From contig NZ_BBZI01000007.1 of assembly GCF_008974245.1 (NCBI RefSeq), forward strand, positions 142,765 to 206,764: a stretch of 64,000 bases of DNA, read 5' to 3'. The notes beneath the pieces are model-generated. The model saw only the letters and a program-made list of their open reading frames with translations, made no database searches and had not been told where the DNA came from. Source of the DNA: Streptomyces abyssomicinicus. GTDB lineage: Bacteria; Actinomycetota; Actinomycetes; Streptomycetales; Streptomycetaceae. This document shows positions 24,671 through 33,593 of the stretch, piece by piece. The first letter of the stretch is position 1. The number at the start of each line of letters is the position of its first letter. The translations under genes and the position numbers were made by a program.

Positions 24671-25048
24671 ATGGATCATGGCAGCGCGCGGACGTGGGTC
24701 GACTCCTGGGTGACGGCGTGGAACGCCCACGACCTGGACGCCCTGCTGGCGCACTTCAGCGACCACGTGACGTTCCGGTCGCCGGTGGCCGCGCAACTCC
24801 TCGGCGGCGACGGGGTCATCCGCGGCAAGGAGGCCCTGCGCGACTACTGGGCCGAGGGACTGCGCCGCATCCCCGACCTGCGGTTCGAGGTGGTCGGCAG
24901 CTACCTGGGCGTGGACTGCCTGGTCATCAACTACCGCAACCAGAAGGGCGGTCTGGTCAACGAGGTGCTGATCTTCGACGGCCCGCTGGTCGTCGAGGGA
25001 TACGGCACCTACCTCGGGGAGGACGCCAACCCGGCCGGGGCCCGCTGA
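24671..25048 (+). CDS. SnoaL/NTF2-like protein
   Basis: 125 residues with the NTF2-like cone fold: WVDSWVTAWNAHDLDALLAHFSDHVTFRSP at the start and GGDGVIRGKEALRDYW in the middle. The family includes polyketide cyclases, isomerases and many proteins of unknown role, so no reaction is claimed. It stands alone after a 212-base GC-rich gap; membership in the biosynthetic locus is possible but unproven. Confidence 0.75.
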   Translation: MDHGSARTWVDSWVTAWNAHDLDALLAHFSDHVTFRSPVAAQLLGGDGVIRGKEALRDYWAEGLRRIPDLRFEVVGSYLGVDCLVINYRNQKGGLVNEVLIFDGPLVVEGYGTYLGEDANPAGAR

Positions 25049-25418
25049 GACCCGCACCGCCGTCCACGTCACGGACGACGTGACGCCAGGGCGGCGCCGC
25101 CGCGTCGCCCGGTTCCTCCCGCGTGCCCGTGCCTCCGCGCCCACGACGCGACCGAGCGCGCCCGCCGCCGCCCTCACCCGTCCGGGGAAGGCCCTGCGGC
25201 CGCCCGGCCGCCCGGCCGGCCGGTCCGGCGCCGGGCACCTCGCGGGCCGACGCCCACCTCACCCCACCTGCGCCCAGAGGCGGCCGCGGAGCTTTATCGA
25301 CACGTTCCCGTGTCGATACGGTAGAGTTCCGGTACTGGCAAGTATCGATACGATCGAGTATCGGTAGGGGTGGGCAAGCCCCGAAGCCGCGGTGCAGCGG
25401 CGGAGGAAGGAAGTGGGC
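25049..25418. promoter_or_regulatory. TetR promoter region with a 24-bp perfect palindrome
   Basis: The first 240 bases are GC-rich and empty. At 25295-25318 TATCGACACG-TTCC-CGTGTCGATA forms a perfect inverted repeat, and GTATCGATAC at 25342-25351 is a second palindrome sharing the half-site. The AT-rich stretch and position before a TetR gene suggest autoregulation. Confidence 0.65.
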
Positions 25419-26060
25419 ATGGCGTTGCGTGCCGAGGACGGAGTCCGGCCGGAAGCCTCCTCGCGGCGTTCCAAGATCACCCCGGAGCGTGAGCGGGAGT
25501 TCTTCGACGCCGTGCTGGAGCTGATCCGTGAGCACGGCTACGAGGCCGTCACCATGGACGGTGTGGCGGCCGCCACCCGGTGCAGCAAGTCGACGCTCTA
25601 CCGGCAGTGGAAGACGAAGACCCAGTTCGTGGCCGCCGCGCTGCGCGCCAGCCGCCGAGGAGGGTTCGCCGCGATCGACACCGGATCGCTCGCCGGGGAC
25701 CTCCGGCAGGTGGCCGCCAGCCTGGGGGAGGTGTCGCACGGGGACACCCGGCTGTCCCAGGCCCTGGGGCATGCCATCACGGCGGACAGTGACCTCCGCG
25801 ACGCACTGCGCGAGGCCTTGGTCGACCCCGAGGTGGCCGCTCTGCGCGCGATCCTGCGCAGGGGGGTCGACCGGGGCGAGGTTCCCGCGGACCATCCGGC
25901 GCTGCCGTTCGTGCCGGACATGCTGTTCGGCGTGATGCGCATCAGGCCGGTGCTCTCCGCCCGCTATGCCGACGCCGGCCACATGGTGCGGTTCGTGGAA
26001 TCCGCCGTACTGCCCTCGCTCGGACTTGACGAAGACCCAGGCCGGCCGCCCGCGGGATGA
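25419..26060 (+). CDS. TetR-family regulator
   Basis: 213 residues. N-terminal helix-turn-helix: AVTMDGVAAATRCSKSTLYRQW. The C-terminal half (LGHAITADSDLRDALREALVDPE, then DMLFGVMRIRP) fits the TetR_C_11-like ligand domain of acyl- or drug-responsive members. ATG 25419 has GGAGGAAGG 8 bases upstream. It probably binds the TATCGACACG palindrome just upstream; the ligand and other targets are unknown. It faces the FAD monooxygenase gene across a terminator. Confidence 0.85.
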   Translation: MALRAEDGVRPEASSRRSKITPEREREFFDAVLELIREHGYEAVTMDGVAAATRCSKSTLYRQWKTKTQFVAAALRASRRGGFAAIDTGSLAGDLRQVAASLGEVSHGDTRLSQALGHAITADSDLRDALREALVDPEVAALRAILRRGVDRGEVPADHPALPFVPDMLFGVMRIRPVLSARYADAGHMVRFVESAVLPSLGLDEDPGRPPAG

Positions 26061-26111
26061 GGCGGACGGCCTGAGCGTGCCGCACGTGGGGACGGCGTGG
26101 CACGCGACCGG

Positions 26112-26157
26112 GGCCCGGTGGGACGCCTCCTTGAGCGGAGAGGCGGCCCACCGGGCC
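26112..26157. terminator. Terminator between TetR and FAD monooxygenase genes
   Basis: An 18-bp stem with one mismatch (GGCCCGGTGGGACGCCTC against GAGGCGGCCCACCGGGCC) and a 10-nt loop lies between the two convergent stops. Confidence 0.75.
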
Positions 26158-26255
26158 CCATTGACGTACCCGTGAGGGTGGGTGGGAGAGGGGCCGGCTC
26201 TCCGAACCGGCGCCGACCCCCTCCGCCACGCGGTGGGGCGTCCGGCGGTCCCGGT

Positions 26256-27845
26256 TCAGCCGGTCCGCGCCAGCCTGCCGATCGCGGAGAGCAGGGTGTC
26301 CCCGGCGACGGGCGCACGGTCCGAGGCCCAGGAGACGTAGCCGTCGGGCCGGACGAGCAGGACGGCCGCGCCGAGGCCGTCCGGGCAGGTGGCGCGGACG
26401 AGGTCGACACGGGGCGGGAGGCGGAGGCCGTCCGGCAGGGTGCCGGCCAGGTCGAGCAGGACGGCGTGACCGGAGCCGAGGAGTGAGGACAGGCGGGTGG
26501 GTCCCGTGCCGGTGACGAGGCCGGCGTCCGGTACCCGGTGGCCGGTGAGCGGGTGGTCGCCCGGCAGCGGGTAGCGCAGGGAGAGGCCGGACACCAGACC
26601 GGCGATGTGGCGGTTGGCGTCGGGCAGGCGCAGCAGGTCGACGACGATGTCCCGCAGCGCCGCCACGTCCCCGCTCGGGTCCGGATCCGCGAGGAGGCGC
26701 TGTGCCGACGTGTGGTGCAGGACCCCGGCCGCCACGGGGTGGCGTTCGTGGTGGTAGCTGTCCAGCAGGCCGTGCGGTGCCCGGCCCTGGACCTCGGCGG
26801 CCAGTTTCCAGCCGAGGTTGAACGCGTCCTGGAGGCCGAGGTTGAGGCCTTGGCCGCCCAGCGGAGGGTGGATGTGCGCGGCGTCGCCGGCGAAGAGGAC
26901 GCGGCCGGCCCGGTAGTGCTCCAGCTGCCGGGTGGCGTCCGTGAACCGGGACGGGTTGTGGACCTCGCCGAGGGTGGTCCCGTCGCCGTACACCGCCCGC
27001 AGCGCCGTACCGATCTCCTCCCGGGTGACCGGCGCGTCGCCGTCGCCGGCACCGCCGAGGTCGGCGTCGTCCGAGCCGGTCCGGTCCGTCGTGTCCGTGC
27101 GGCCGTAGGTGAGCCGGTACCGGCCTTCGCCGAGCGGCACCAGCATGGCCCAGTAGCCTCCCGCCCGGCGGGTCAGCGTGCTCATGTGCCCCAGCTCCCG
27201 CGGCACCGAATCCGAGGCGGTGGCCAGGCGGATGTCGGCGAGCACCGCCCGCCGGGTGCCCGGCCTGCCGGGGAACGGCAGGCCCAGCAGCTTGCGTACC
27301 GTGCTGTGCGCGCCGTCGCAGGCCACCATGTAGCGCGCCCGCACCCGCAGCCCGTCCGCCGACACGACGGTGACGCCGCCGTCCCGCACGCCGCCCTGCC
27401 GCTCACCGCCCTCCCGCTCGCCGCCGTCCTGCTCGACCGCGCGGACCGCGGAGCCGCGGAGAACCCGCGCGCCCCCGGCGACGGCCCGCTCCTCGAGCAC
27501 CTCCTCGACCCTCCACTGCGGGCAGGAGAGGGGAAACGGGTGCCTGGTCCGCCAGGGAGAACAGTCCAGGGGCACCGGGAGGCCGGCGAAGTGCCCGCCC
27601 GTCGGCACACTCGAGGCGGAGGACGTCAGCAGTGGTTCGAGCAGGCCGCGCGACTCCAGCAGCTCGGCCGAGCGCGGCTGGATCCCCCCGCCCTTGACCT
27701 GCTCGATCCGGTGGGGTGATTTCTCCAGCACCAGCGTCCTGACGCCTGCCAGCGTCAACTCGCACGCCAGCATCAGCCCGGTGGGCCCGGCGCCCACCAC
27801 GACCACATCGGTCTCGACGGTCCCCGCGGTCCCGGCGTCGTCCAT
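26256..27845 (-). CDS. Class A FAD-dependent monooxygenase (PheA/TfdB/Rox-like)
   Basis: 529 residues from ATG 27845 (GAGGGG 7 bases upstream). FAD site VVGAGPTGLMLACELTLAG; DG motif VACDGAHSTVRKLLG; GD motif LFAGDAAHIHPPLGGQGLN, then a thioredoxin-like C-terminal domain. Such enzymes hydroxylate aromatic rings; relatives inactivate rifampicin and tetracycline, and toxoflavin producers carry a flavin monooxygenase (ToxM) that degrades toxoflavin. A divergent TetR gene 89 bases away suggests substrate-induced expression. Either resistance or tailoring of the neighbouring pathway's product is possible. Confidence 0.88.
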   Translation of the reverse strand: MDDAGTAGTVETDVVVVGAGPTGLMLACELTLAGVRTLVLEKSPHRIEQVKGGGIQPRSAELLESRGLLEPLLTSSASSVPTGGHFAGLPVPLDCSPWRTRHPFPLSCPQWRVEEVLEERAVAGGARVLRGSAVRAVEQDGGEREGGERQGGVRDGGVTVVSADGLRVRARYMVACDGAHSTVRKLLGLPFPGRPGTRRAVLADIRLATASDSVPRELGHMSTLTRRAGGYWAMLVPLGEGRYRLTYGRTDTTDRTGSDDADLGGAGDGDAPVTREEIGTALRAVYGDGTTLGEVHNPSRFTDATRQLEHYRAGRVLFAGDAAHIHPPLGGQGLNLGLQDAFNLGWKLAAEVQGRAPHGLLDSYHHERHPVAAGVLHHTSAQRLLADPDPSGDVAALRDIVVDLLRLPDANRHIAGLVSGLSLRYPLPGDHPLTGHRVPDAGLVTGTGPTRLSSLLGSGHAVLLDLAGTLPDGLRLPPRVDLVRATCPDGLGAAVLLVRPDGYVSWASDRAPVAGDTLLSAIGRLARTG

Positions 27846-27934
27846 GTCCAGCCCCTCACATTCACTCGCCCGAGGGCAAAAGTATACCGAGTGCAAAAAT
27901 AGCCTGGGGGGAGCGGACTGCTAGCGTGGGAAAC

Positions 27935-28579
27935 ATGGAGGACGCCAAGGCAGGGCTGCGGGAACGCAAGAAACGACGGACCCGCGCGACGATCTCCGAC
28001 GCGGCGATCGCGCTCTTCCTCGAGCACGGCTTCCAGCGCGTCTCGGTCGCACAGGTCGCCGAGGCGGCGGAGGTGTCCAAGCGCACGCTGTTCGCGTACT
28101 TCCCGACCAAGGAAGACCTCGTGGTGCACCGGCTCGCCGACCACGAGACCGAGGCGGCACGCGTGGTGCGGGCCCGCGAGCCCGGCACGGATCCGCTGGC
28201 CGCCGTGCGCGAGCACTTCCTGCGCGGACTGCGTGAGCGCGACCCGATCAGCGGGCTGAACGACCACCCGCAGGTGCTGCGGCTCACCCGGATGATCTAC
28301 GACGCGCCCTCGCTGGTGGCGCGGATGGAGGGCTTCAAAGCGGGCGCCGAACGCGAACTCGCCCTGGCCTTGGAGGAAACGGCGGACACGCCGGAGCTCA
28401 CGGCACGCCTGGCCGCCGTCCAGATCGTCGCGGTCCAGTGGGCGCTGGCGCAGGACAACGCCCGGCGTCTGGCCGGCGGGGAGCCGGCCGACGCGCGTTT
28501 CGAGGGGGCGGTGGCGGACGCGCGGCACGCGTTCGCGCTGCTGGAGAACGGCCTGCGGCAGCCGGCTGCCCAGCGCTGA
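27935..28579 (+). CDS. TetR/AcrR-family regulator, divergent to the monooxygenase
   Basis: 214 residues: helix-turn-helix VSVAQVAEAAEVSKRTLFAYFPTKEDL, then a helical ligand domain of the mycofactocin/MftR-like C-terminal type. ATG 27935 has no clear ribosome site; GTG 27926 is possible, and a leaderless transcript is plausible. The 89-base gap to the monooxygenase is unusually AT-rich, with GTATAC flanked by two GCAAAA copies, a likely shared operator. Confidence 0.85.
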   Translation: MEDAKAGLRERKKRRTRATISDAAIALFLEHGFQRVSVAQVAEAAEVSKRTLFAYFPTKEDLVVHRLADHETEAARVVRAREPGTDPLAAVREHFLRGLRERDPISGLNDHPQVLRLTRMIYDAPSLVARMEGFKAGAERELALALEETADTPELTARLAAVQIVAVQWALAQDNARRLAGGEPADARFEGAVADARHAFALLENGLRQPAAQR

Positions 28580-28779
28580 CCCGCGCGGGACGGCCCACCC
28601 CGGCGCACCTGGCGCACCCGGCGAACCCCGCGGTCACGGCCCCCGGGCTGCGGTGAGCGGTGCGTACGTTCGGGCAGTCCTCGTTCCTCCGGCCCTGCCC
28701 TCTTTCCCCTTCTCCCCGGCCGGGCGGCGCGGCAGCATGGGTCGTTGATCCGTGTGTGCCTGAACGAGAGGAAGCGGCC

Positions 28780-30480
28780 ATGCGTGCCGACAGAGAGCAG
28801 CGCCTCGCCGAGCAGGGCAACGACAAGCGGGCGCTTCCTCGGCAGGCCGGCCAGGCCCCGGCTCTCCTCGGCCCGGGGCCTGCCGCCGCCGGGCGTACCG
28901 GCGGGATGTCTCCCGAGGCCGCGCGCTCCCTCCAGCGGACGATCGGCAACGCCGCGGTCGTCCGTCTGATGGAACAGGAACGCCACCAGCACGACGCGCA
29001 CTGCGGCCACGCCAACGCCACTCAGCGCCTCGTCGAGGACGGGGCGGTGGAGCCCGACGCGATGGCCCAGGCGGACGCCGTGACACGGACCTCGGGCAGC
29101 CCGCTGCGGGCGGACCTCCAGCGCAAGATGGAAGGCGATTTCGGCGGCGAGGACTTCAGCGACGTCCGTGTCCACGTCGACCGCGGATCGGCCGACGCCC
29201 TCGGGGCCAAGGCCTACACCACGAAGACCAACCGGATCGTCTTCCGCACCGCGGCCGACATGGACGACCACACGGTGCGACACGAGTTGCAGCACGTCCG
29301 CCAGCAGCGGGCCGGAGGCGTGCCCACGGGGGTGAGCCACCCTACCGACGCCCTGGAACGCGACGCCGAGAACACGGCCTCCGAACTGGGACGGCAGACG
29401 AAGGGCGTGCAGCGTTCGGTGGCTCCGGAGCACAGCCCCTCACCGGTGTCGGCCCCGGCCCACGCCAACGTCGTGCAGCGGGTGTCGAAGACCTCGCGAT
29501 CCTTCTTCCAGGCGTGGGCCGGGGAAGGCCCTCAACTGACCCCTGCGCAGAAGAACTGGGTGTGGCAGAAGCTCCTCGGTCTCAATGGGAACGCGCCCGC
29601 GCGGTTGACGAAACTGCCGGAGAAGCAGGCCCTGCAGCAACTGCTCGACAACAACGTGACCAGGGCCGCGATGGACGCGGAGATCGGCGCCGTCGCGTCG
29701 CCGGCGCAGCAGAGCGACGCTCCGGAGTCCATGGAGCAGTACCAGGAGCGGGCCGGGGGCACGGTTTCCGAGGCCGACCGCGTCTGGCGCGAGCGGCAGC
29801 CCGACATGCCCAGGCTGGAGACACGGACCTTCGACATCGAGGGCCTGGGCCGGGGAACCGTCGCGATGCTCAGGAGCGCCTCCGCTCCCAAGCGCCCCGA
29901 CATGCTGGCGTGGTTCTCGCACGGTTACGAGGACAAGCACCCCATCACCGTCGGTACGCCACGGCAGTACGGCTTCGCCGTTCAGGGGGAGCAGAGCCTG
30001 AACCGGATCGGGGCCAATGCCCAAGTCTTCGCGTCACTGCCCGAGGCCCTCGCGAACGCCGGGTGGGAACCCACCACGAGCGCACCGGGTGAGTACGTCC
30101 AGCCCCACCACGCCACCGAACTCTCGCTGGAGATCGACCGCGTGACCGGGCTGGTCGACCACTGCGACGTGGCGGTCATGCTGGATTTCCAGTGGTCCGG
30201 CAAGGTCGCCGAGGAGTTCGCCGAAGCGAGGAAGGCCGAGACGCCGCCACTGCCCGTCATCATCGAGAACGCGCCGGCGTTCAGCAGGTACAAGTCGCTG
30301 CTGATCTATGCCTGCCGGACACCGTGGTCCGTGTCCGCGGCGGTCGAAGGCAGCGGCACACTCAAGGCACGCCTGCAGCAGGAACTGATGCAGAAGGAAG
30401 GGCTTTCCGCGACCGACGCGCTGGCGAAGGCCCAGGCGAAGTACGAGGGCTCTCCCCAGGAGGGCAAGGTGTACCAGTAG
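28780..30480 (+). CDS. DUF4157 (eCIS core) protein with C-terminal putative toxin/Stv-like domain
   Basis: 566 residues. The N-terminal motif LQRTIGNAAVVRLM and the DUF4157 block (about 108-177; SPLRADLQRKMEGDFGGEDF, VRVHVD, RIVF) are the hallmark of proteins linked to extracellular contractile injection systems. HELQH at about 168-172 is a zinc-protease-type HExxH. The C-terminal 200 residues are a separate domain with WFSHGYEDKHP and LLIYACRTPW, recalling the Stv-type domain of polymorphic toxins. That match is tentative. There is no signal peptide, and no eCIS structural gene or immunity gene is visible in the window. ATG 28780 follows GAGAGGAAG. Confidence 0.75.
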   Translation: MRADREQRLAEQGNDKRALPRQAGQAPALLGPGPAAAGRTGGMSPEAARSLQRTIGNAAVVRLMEQERHQHDAHCGHANATQRLVEDGAVEPDAMAQADAVTRTSGSPLRADLQRKMEGDFGGEDFSDVRVHVDRGSADALGAKAYTTKTNRIVFRTAADMDDHTVRHELQHVRQQRAGGVPTGVSHPTDALERDAENTASELGRQTKGVQRSVAPEHSPSPVSAPAHANVVQRVSKTSRSFFQAWAGEGPQLTPAQKNWVWQKLLGLNGNAPARLTKLPEKQALQQLLDNNVTRAAMDAEIGAVASPAQQSDAPESMEQYQERAGGTVSEADRVWRERQPDMPRLETRTFDIEGLGRGTVAMLRSASAPKRPDMLAWFSHGYEDKHPITVGTPRQYGFAVQGEQSLNRIGANAQVFASLPEALANAGWEPTTSAPGEYVQPHHATELSLEIDRVTGLVDHCDVAVMLDFQWSGKVAEEFAEARKAETPPLPVIIENAPAFSRYKSLLIYACRTPWSVSAAVEGSGTLKARLQQELMQKEGLSATDALAKAQAKYEGSPQEGKVYQ

Positions 30481-30569
30481 GAACCGACGGACCTTCCGGC
30501 CCACCGCCCGGGCGAGGCTCTTCTCTTCGGGGGGCCAGGACCGGACAATGGGGCCGTATCGGCTCAGTC

Positions 30570-30611
30570 GGTCACCGGTCACCGGTCACCGGCCATCGGT
30601 CACCGGTCATC
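30570..30611. repeat. Six tandem 7-nt units (GGTCACC)
   Basis: GGTCACC repeats six times in register with minor changes just upstream of the hydrolase gene. It resembles slippage sequence. No regulator with this half-site is apparent. Confidence 0.6.
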
Positions 30612-30633
30612 GTTCAGGGGAAGGACACGCGGC

Positions 30634-31386
30634 GTGACACACGAGGAATACGGCGAGGGACCGCACGCGGTCATCGCGCTGCACGGCTGGTTCGGTTCGG
30701 CGGCGGCCTGGCGGACGGTCCGTCCGCATCTGAACGGCGCCGAGTTCCGGTACGTGTTCCCCGACTACCGCGGCTACGGGTCCCGTCTGCACGAGACCGG
30801 TGACCACACGCTGAAGGAAGCCGCGGCGGACGTCCTCGCGCTGGCCGACCGCCTCGGCCTGGAGCGGTTCTCGCTCGTCGGGCATTCGATGGGCGGCGCG
30901 GTCATGCAGCGGGTGCTGGCCGACGCGCCGCACCGGGTGCGCGCCATGGTCGGCATCTCCCCGGTGCCGGCCGGCGGTGTCCCCTTCGACGACCAGGCCT
31001 GGGCGCTCTTCTCCGGAGCGGCCGACGAGCCCGCCAACCGGCGGGTCATCGTCGACATGACCACCGGCAACCGGCTGAGCGGGGTCTGGCTGGACGCCGT
31101 CGTCGCCCATTCGCGGCGTCACTCCACGCCCGCCGCCGTCGCGGGCTTCCTCCAGGCGTGGGCGAGGACCGACTTCCACGCCGAGATCAAGGGCAACCCG
31201 GTCGAGGTGAAGGTGATCGTCGGCGAGCACGACCCCGCGCTGGGCGCGGACGTCATGGAGGCCACCTTCCGGCAGTGGTATCCGCGCTGCGAGCTGGAGG
31301 TGCTGTCCAACGCGGGCCACTACGCGATCGACGAGACGCCCGTCGCACTGGCCACATCGGTCGAGAGGTTCCTGACGACCCGGTGA
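30634..31386 (+). CDS. Alpha/beta hydrolase
   Basis: 250 residues with a complete fold: oxyanion HGWFGS, nucleophile elbow GHSMGG, acid Asp in VGEHDPA, His in NAGHYAID. This fits carboxylesterases or C-C hydrolases; the substrate is unknown. GTG 30634 has AGGGGAAGG upstream. It stands alone, with the GlxA-type regulator gene 55 bases downstream. Confidence 0.85.
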   Translation: MTHEEYGEGPHAVIALHGWFGSAAAWRTVRPHLNGAEFRYVFPDYRGYGSRLHETGDHTLKEAAADVLALADRLGLERFSLVGHSMGGAVMQRVLADAPHRVRAMVGISPVPAGGVPFDDQAWALFSGAADEPANRRVIVDMTTGNRLSGVWLDAVVAHSRRHSTPAAVAGFLQAWARTDFHAEIKGNPVEVKVIVGEHDPALGADVMEATFRQWYPRCELEVLSNAGHYAIDETPVALATSVERFLTTR

Positions 31387-31441
31387 GCGCGTCGGGGGAG
31401 GGCCCGGCGGGGCGGGAGCAGGTCGCACGTAGCCTCGTCGC

Positions 31442-32398
31442 ATGCCAGCCTCCCGACTCCACCGTGTCGCCGTGCTCGTGCTCGAGGGCGCCAAGCCGCT
31501 CGACGTCGGCATCCCCGCGCAGGTCTTCACGACCCGCGCGAGCATGCCCTACGAGGTGCGCGTGTGCGGGGCGGCGCCCGGTCCCGTGACCGGCGGCGAC
31601 GGCCTGTCGTACGACGTCGCCCACGGGCTGGAGGCGCTCGGGTGGGCCGACATCGTCTTCGTCCCCGGCTATCGGTTCCCGGACCGCGACGACCCGCCTC
31701 GGGCCGTCGTCGACGCGCTGATCGCCGCCCACGCCCGGGGCGCGCGGCTGGCCGCCATCTCCACCGGCGCCTTCGCCCTCGCCGCCACGGGCCTGCTCGA
31801 CGGCAGGCGTGCCACGACCCACTGGCACTACGCGCGGGCGCTGCAGGCCAGGCACCCGCTGGTCCAGGTCGACGAGAACGTGCTGTTCGTCGACGAGGGC
31901 AGCGTGCTCACCTCGGCCGGCGCCGCCTCCGGCATCGACCTGTGCCTGCACATCCTGCGCGGCGACCTCGGGGTGGCCGCGTCCAACCACGCGGCCCGCC
32001 GCCTGGTCGCTGCCCCCTACCGCAGCGGCGGACAGGGCCAGTACGTGCCGCGCAGCGTGCCCGAGCCCACGGGGGAGCGCTTCGGCGCCACCCGGGAGTG
32101 GGCGCTGCACCGGCTGGGCGAACCCCTCACACTCGACGTCCTGGCGCGGCAGGCCGAGGTCTCGCCGCGTACCTTCTCCCGGCGTTTCGTCGAGGAGACC
32201 GGCTACACGCCGATGCAGTGGGTGATGCGCGCCCGGATCGACCTGGCCCGCGAACTGCTCGAGCGGTCGCAGCGCAGCGTCGAACAGATCGCCGCCGACG
32301 TCGGCCTGGGCACCGGCGCCAACCTGCGTCTTCACTTCCAGCGCATCCTCGGCACCACGCCGAGCGAGTACCGGCGCACCTTCACCCTGGGCGAGTGA
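31442..32398 (+). CDS. GlxA-type transcription regulator (DJ-1/PfpI plus AraC domain)
   Basis: 318 residues. Residues 1-180 are a class I amidotransferase-like/PfpI domain (VLVLEGAKPLDVGIPAQVF, ISTGAFALAATGLLDGRRATTHW), where Ser-Thr replaces the usual nucleophile Cys, so it is likely a ligand sensor. Residues 215-310 are a tandem AraC helix-turn-helix (LDVLARQAEVSPRTFSRRF, IAADVGLGTGANLRLHF). The GAPDH gene lies 166 bases downstream, with an inverted repeat between them that may be its operator. Confidence 0.85.
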   Translation: MPASRLHRVAVLVLEGAKPLDVGIPAQVFTTRASMPYEVRVCGAAPGPVTGGDGLSYDVAHGLEALGWADIVFVPGYRFPDRDDPPRAVVDALIAAHARGARLAAISTGAFALAATGLLDGRRATTHWHYARALQARHPLVQVDENVLFVDEGSVLTSAGAASGIDLCLHILRGDLGVAASNHAARRLVAAPYRSGGQGQYVPRSVPEPTGERFGATREWALHRLGEPLTLDVLARQAEVSPRTFSRRFVEETGYTPMQWVMRARIDLARELLERSQRSVEQIAADVGLGTGANLRLHFQRILGTTPSEYRRTFTLGE

Positions 32399-32472
32399 CC
32401 GGGCGAGTGACCGGGCGCGTGACCGGGCGGGCGACGGGGCGGGCGACGGGGCGACCGGCCGGGCGGGCGACC
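32389..32472. repeat. Seven tandem 12-nt units across the regulator stop codon
   Basis: Units of the form GGGCGAGTGACC / GGGCGGGCGACC repeat seven times, starting inside the last codons of the GlxA-type gene and running into the gap. The stop codon is part of the unit, so slippage here could change the C-terminus. Confidence 0.65.
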
Positions 32473-32504
32473 GGTGGCACGATCCTTTCGAACTGTGGCG
32501 ATCT

Positions 32505-32520
32505 CGCCACTGTCAGCGGC
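32505..32520. promoter_or_regulatory. Inverted repeat upstream of GAPDH gene
   Basis: GTGGCGA-TC-TCGCCAC, a 7+7 inverted repeat, lies 44 bases before the GAPDH start and is a candidate operator for the GlxA-type regulator. Confidence 0.45.
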
Positions 32521-32564
32521 CCGGGCGGCTGGCGAGACTGATGGCGAAAGGAAGGACATCACCC

Positions 32565-33563
32565 ATGACTCGCATCGCCATCAACGGATTCGGCCGCATC
32601 GGACGCAACGTGCTGCGCGCGCTGCTCGAGCGTGACACCACCCTCGAGATCGTCGCCGTCAACGACCTGACGGAGCCCACCGCGCTCGCCCGGCTGCTCG
32701 CCTACGACAGCACCTCCGGACGGCTCGGCCGCCCGGTGACCGTCGACGGTGACGTCCTCGTGGTCGACGGCCGCCGGATCAAGGTGCTGGCCGAGCGCGA
32801 GCCGGCGCAGCTGCCGTGGGCGGAACTCGGCGTCGACATCGTCCTGGAGGCCACCGGCCGCTTCACCTCGGCCAAGGCCGCCGGCGCCCACCTCGACGCG
32901 GGTGCGAAGAAGGTGCTCGTCAGCGCGCCCGCCGACGGCGCGGACGTCACGCTGGCGTTCGGGGTGAACACCGACGCCTACGACCCGGCGGTGCACACCA
33001 TCGTCTCGAACGCCTCCTGCACCACCAACGCGCTCGCGCCGCTGGCCGCGGTCCTCGACGAACTCGCCGGCATCGAGCACGGGTTCATGACGACGGTGCA
33101 CGCCTACACGCAGGAGCAGAACCTGCAGGACGGCCCGCACCGCGACCCCCGCCGGGCCCGCGCCGCCGGCGTCAACATCGTGCCGACCACGACCGGCGCG
33201 GCCAAGGCGATCGGCCTGGTGCTGCCGAACCTCGACGGCAAGCTGTCCGGCGACTCGATCCGCGTACCGGTGCCGGTGGGCTCGATCGTCGAGCTCAACA
33301 CGACCGTCGCCCGTGACGTGACGCGGGACGAGATCCTGGCCGCGTACCGTGCCGCCGCCGAGGGGCCGCTCGCCGGCGTCCTGGAGTACTCGGACGACCC
33401 GCTGGTGTCCTCCGACATCACGGGCAACCCGGCCTCGTCGATCTTCGACTCGGAGCTCACCCGCGTCGACGGCCGCCACGTCAAGGTGGTCGCCTGGTAC
33501 GACAACGAGTGGGGCTTCTCGAACCGGGTGATCGACACGCTCGAGCTGCTCGCCGCCGGCTGA
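32565..33563 (+). CDS. gap: Glyceraldehyde-3-phosphate dehydrogenase
   Basis: 332 residues, complete: NAD site INGFGRIGRNVLRAL, catalytic Cys in SNASCTTNALAPL, His in TVHAYTQEQ, and the C-terminal WYDNEWGFSNR. ATG 32565 has GAAAGGAAGG upstream. No other glycolysis gene is adjacent, so this is probably an accessory isoenzyme. Resistant GAPDH copies are known as self-protection in pentalenolactone producers, but nothing here shows that role. It ends 31 bases from the convergent amidase stop. Confidence 0.95.
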   Translation: MTRIAINGFGRIGRNVLRALLERDTTLEIVAVNDLTEPTALARLLAYDSTSGRLGRPVTVDGDVLVVDGRRIKVLAEREPAQLPWAELGVDIVLEATGRFTSAKAAGAHLDAGAKKVLVSAPADGADVTLAFGVNTDAYDPAVHTIVSNASCTTNALAPLAAVLDELAGIEHGFMTTVHAYTQEQNLQDGPHRDPRRARAAGVNIVPTTTGAAKAIGLVLPNLDGKLSGDSIRVPVPVGSIVELNTTVARDVTRDEILAAYRAAAEGPLAGVLEYSDDPLVSSDITGNPASSIFDSELTRVDGRHVKVVAWYDNEWGFSNRVIDTLELLAAG

Positions 33564-33593
33564 CCGGGCGGCGGGCGCCGGGTTCCGGGCGGG

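Noticed and set aside
32389..32472. CRISPR-like repeat
   Set aside because: Units are 12 nt, contiguous and without spacers; this is a simple tandem repeat.
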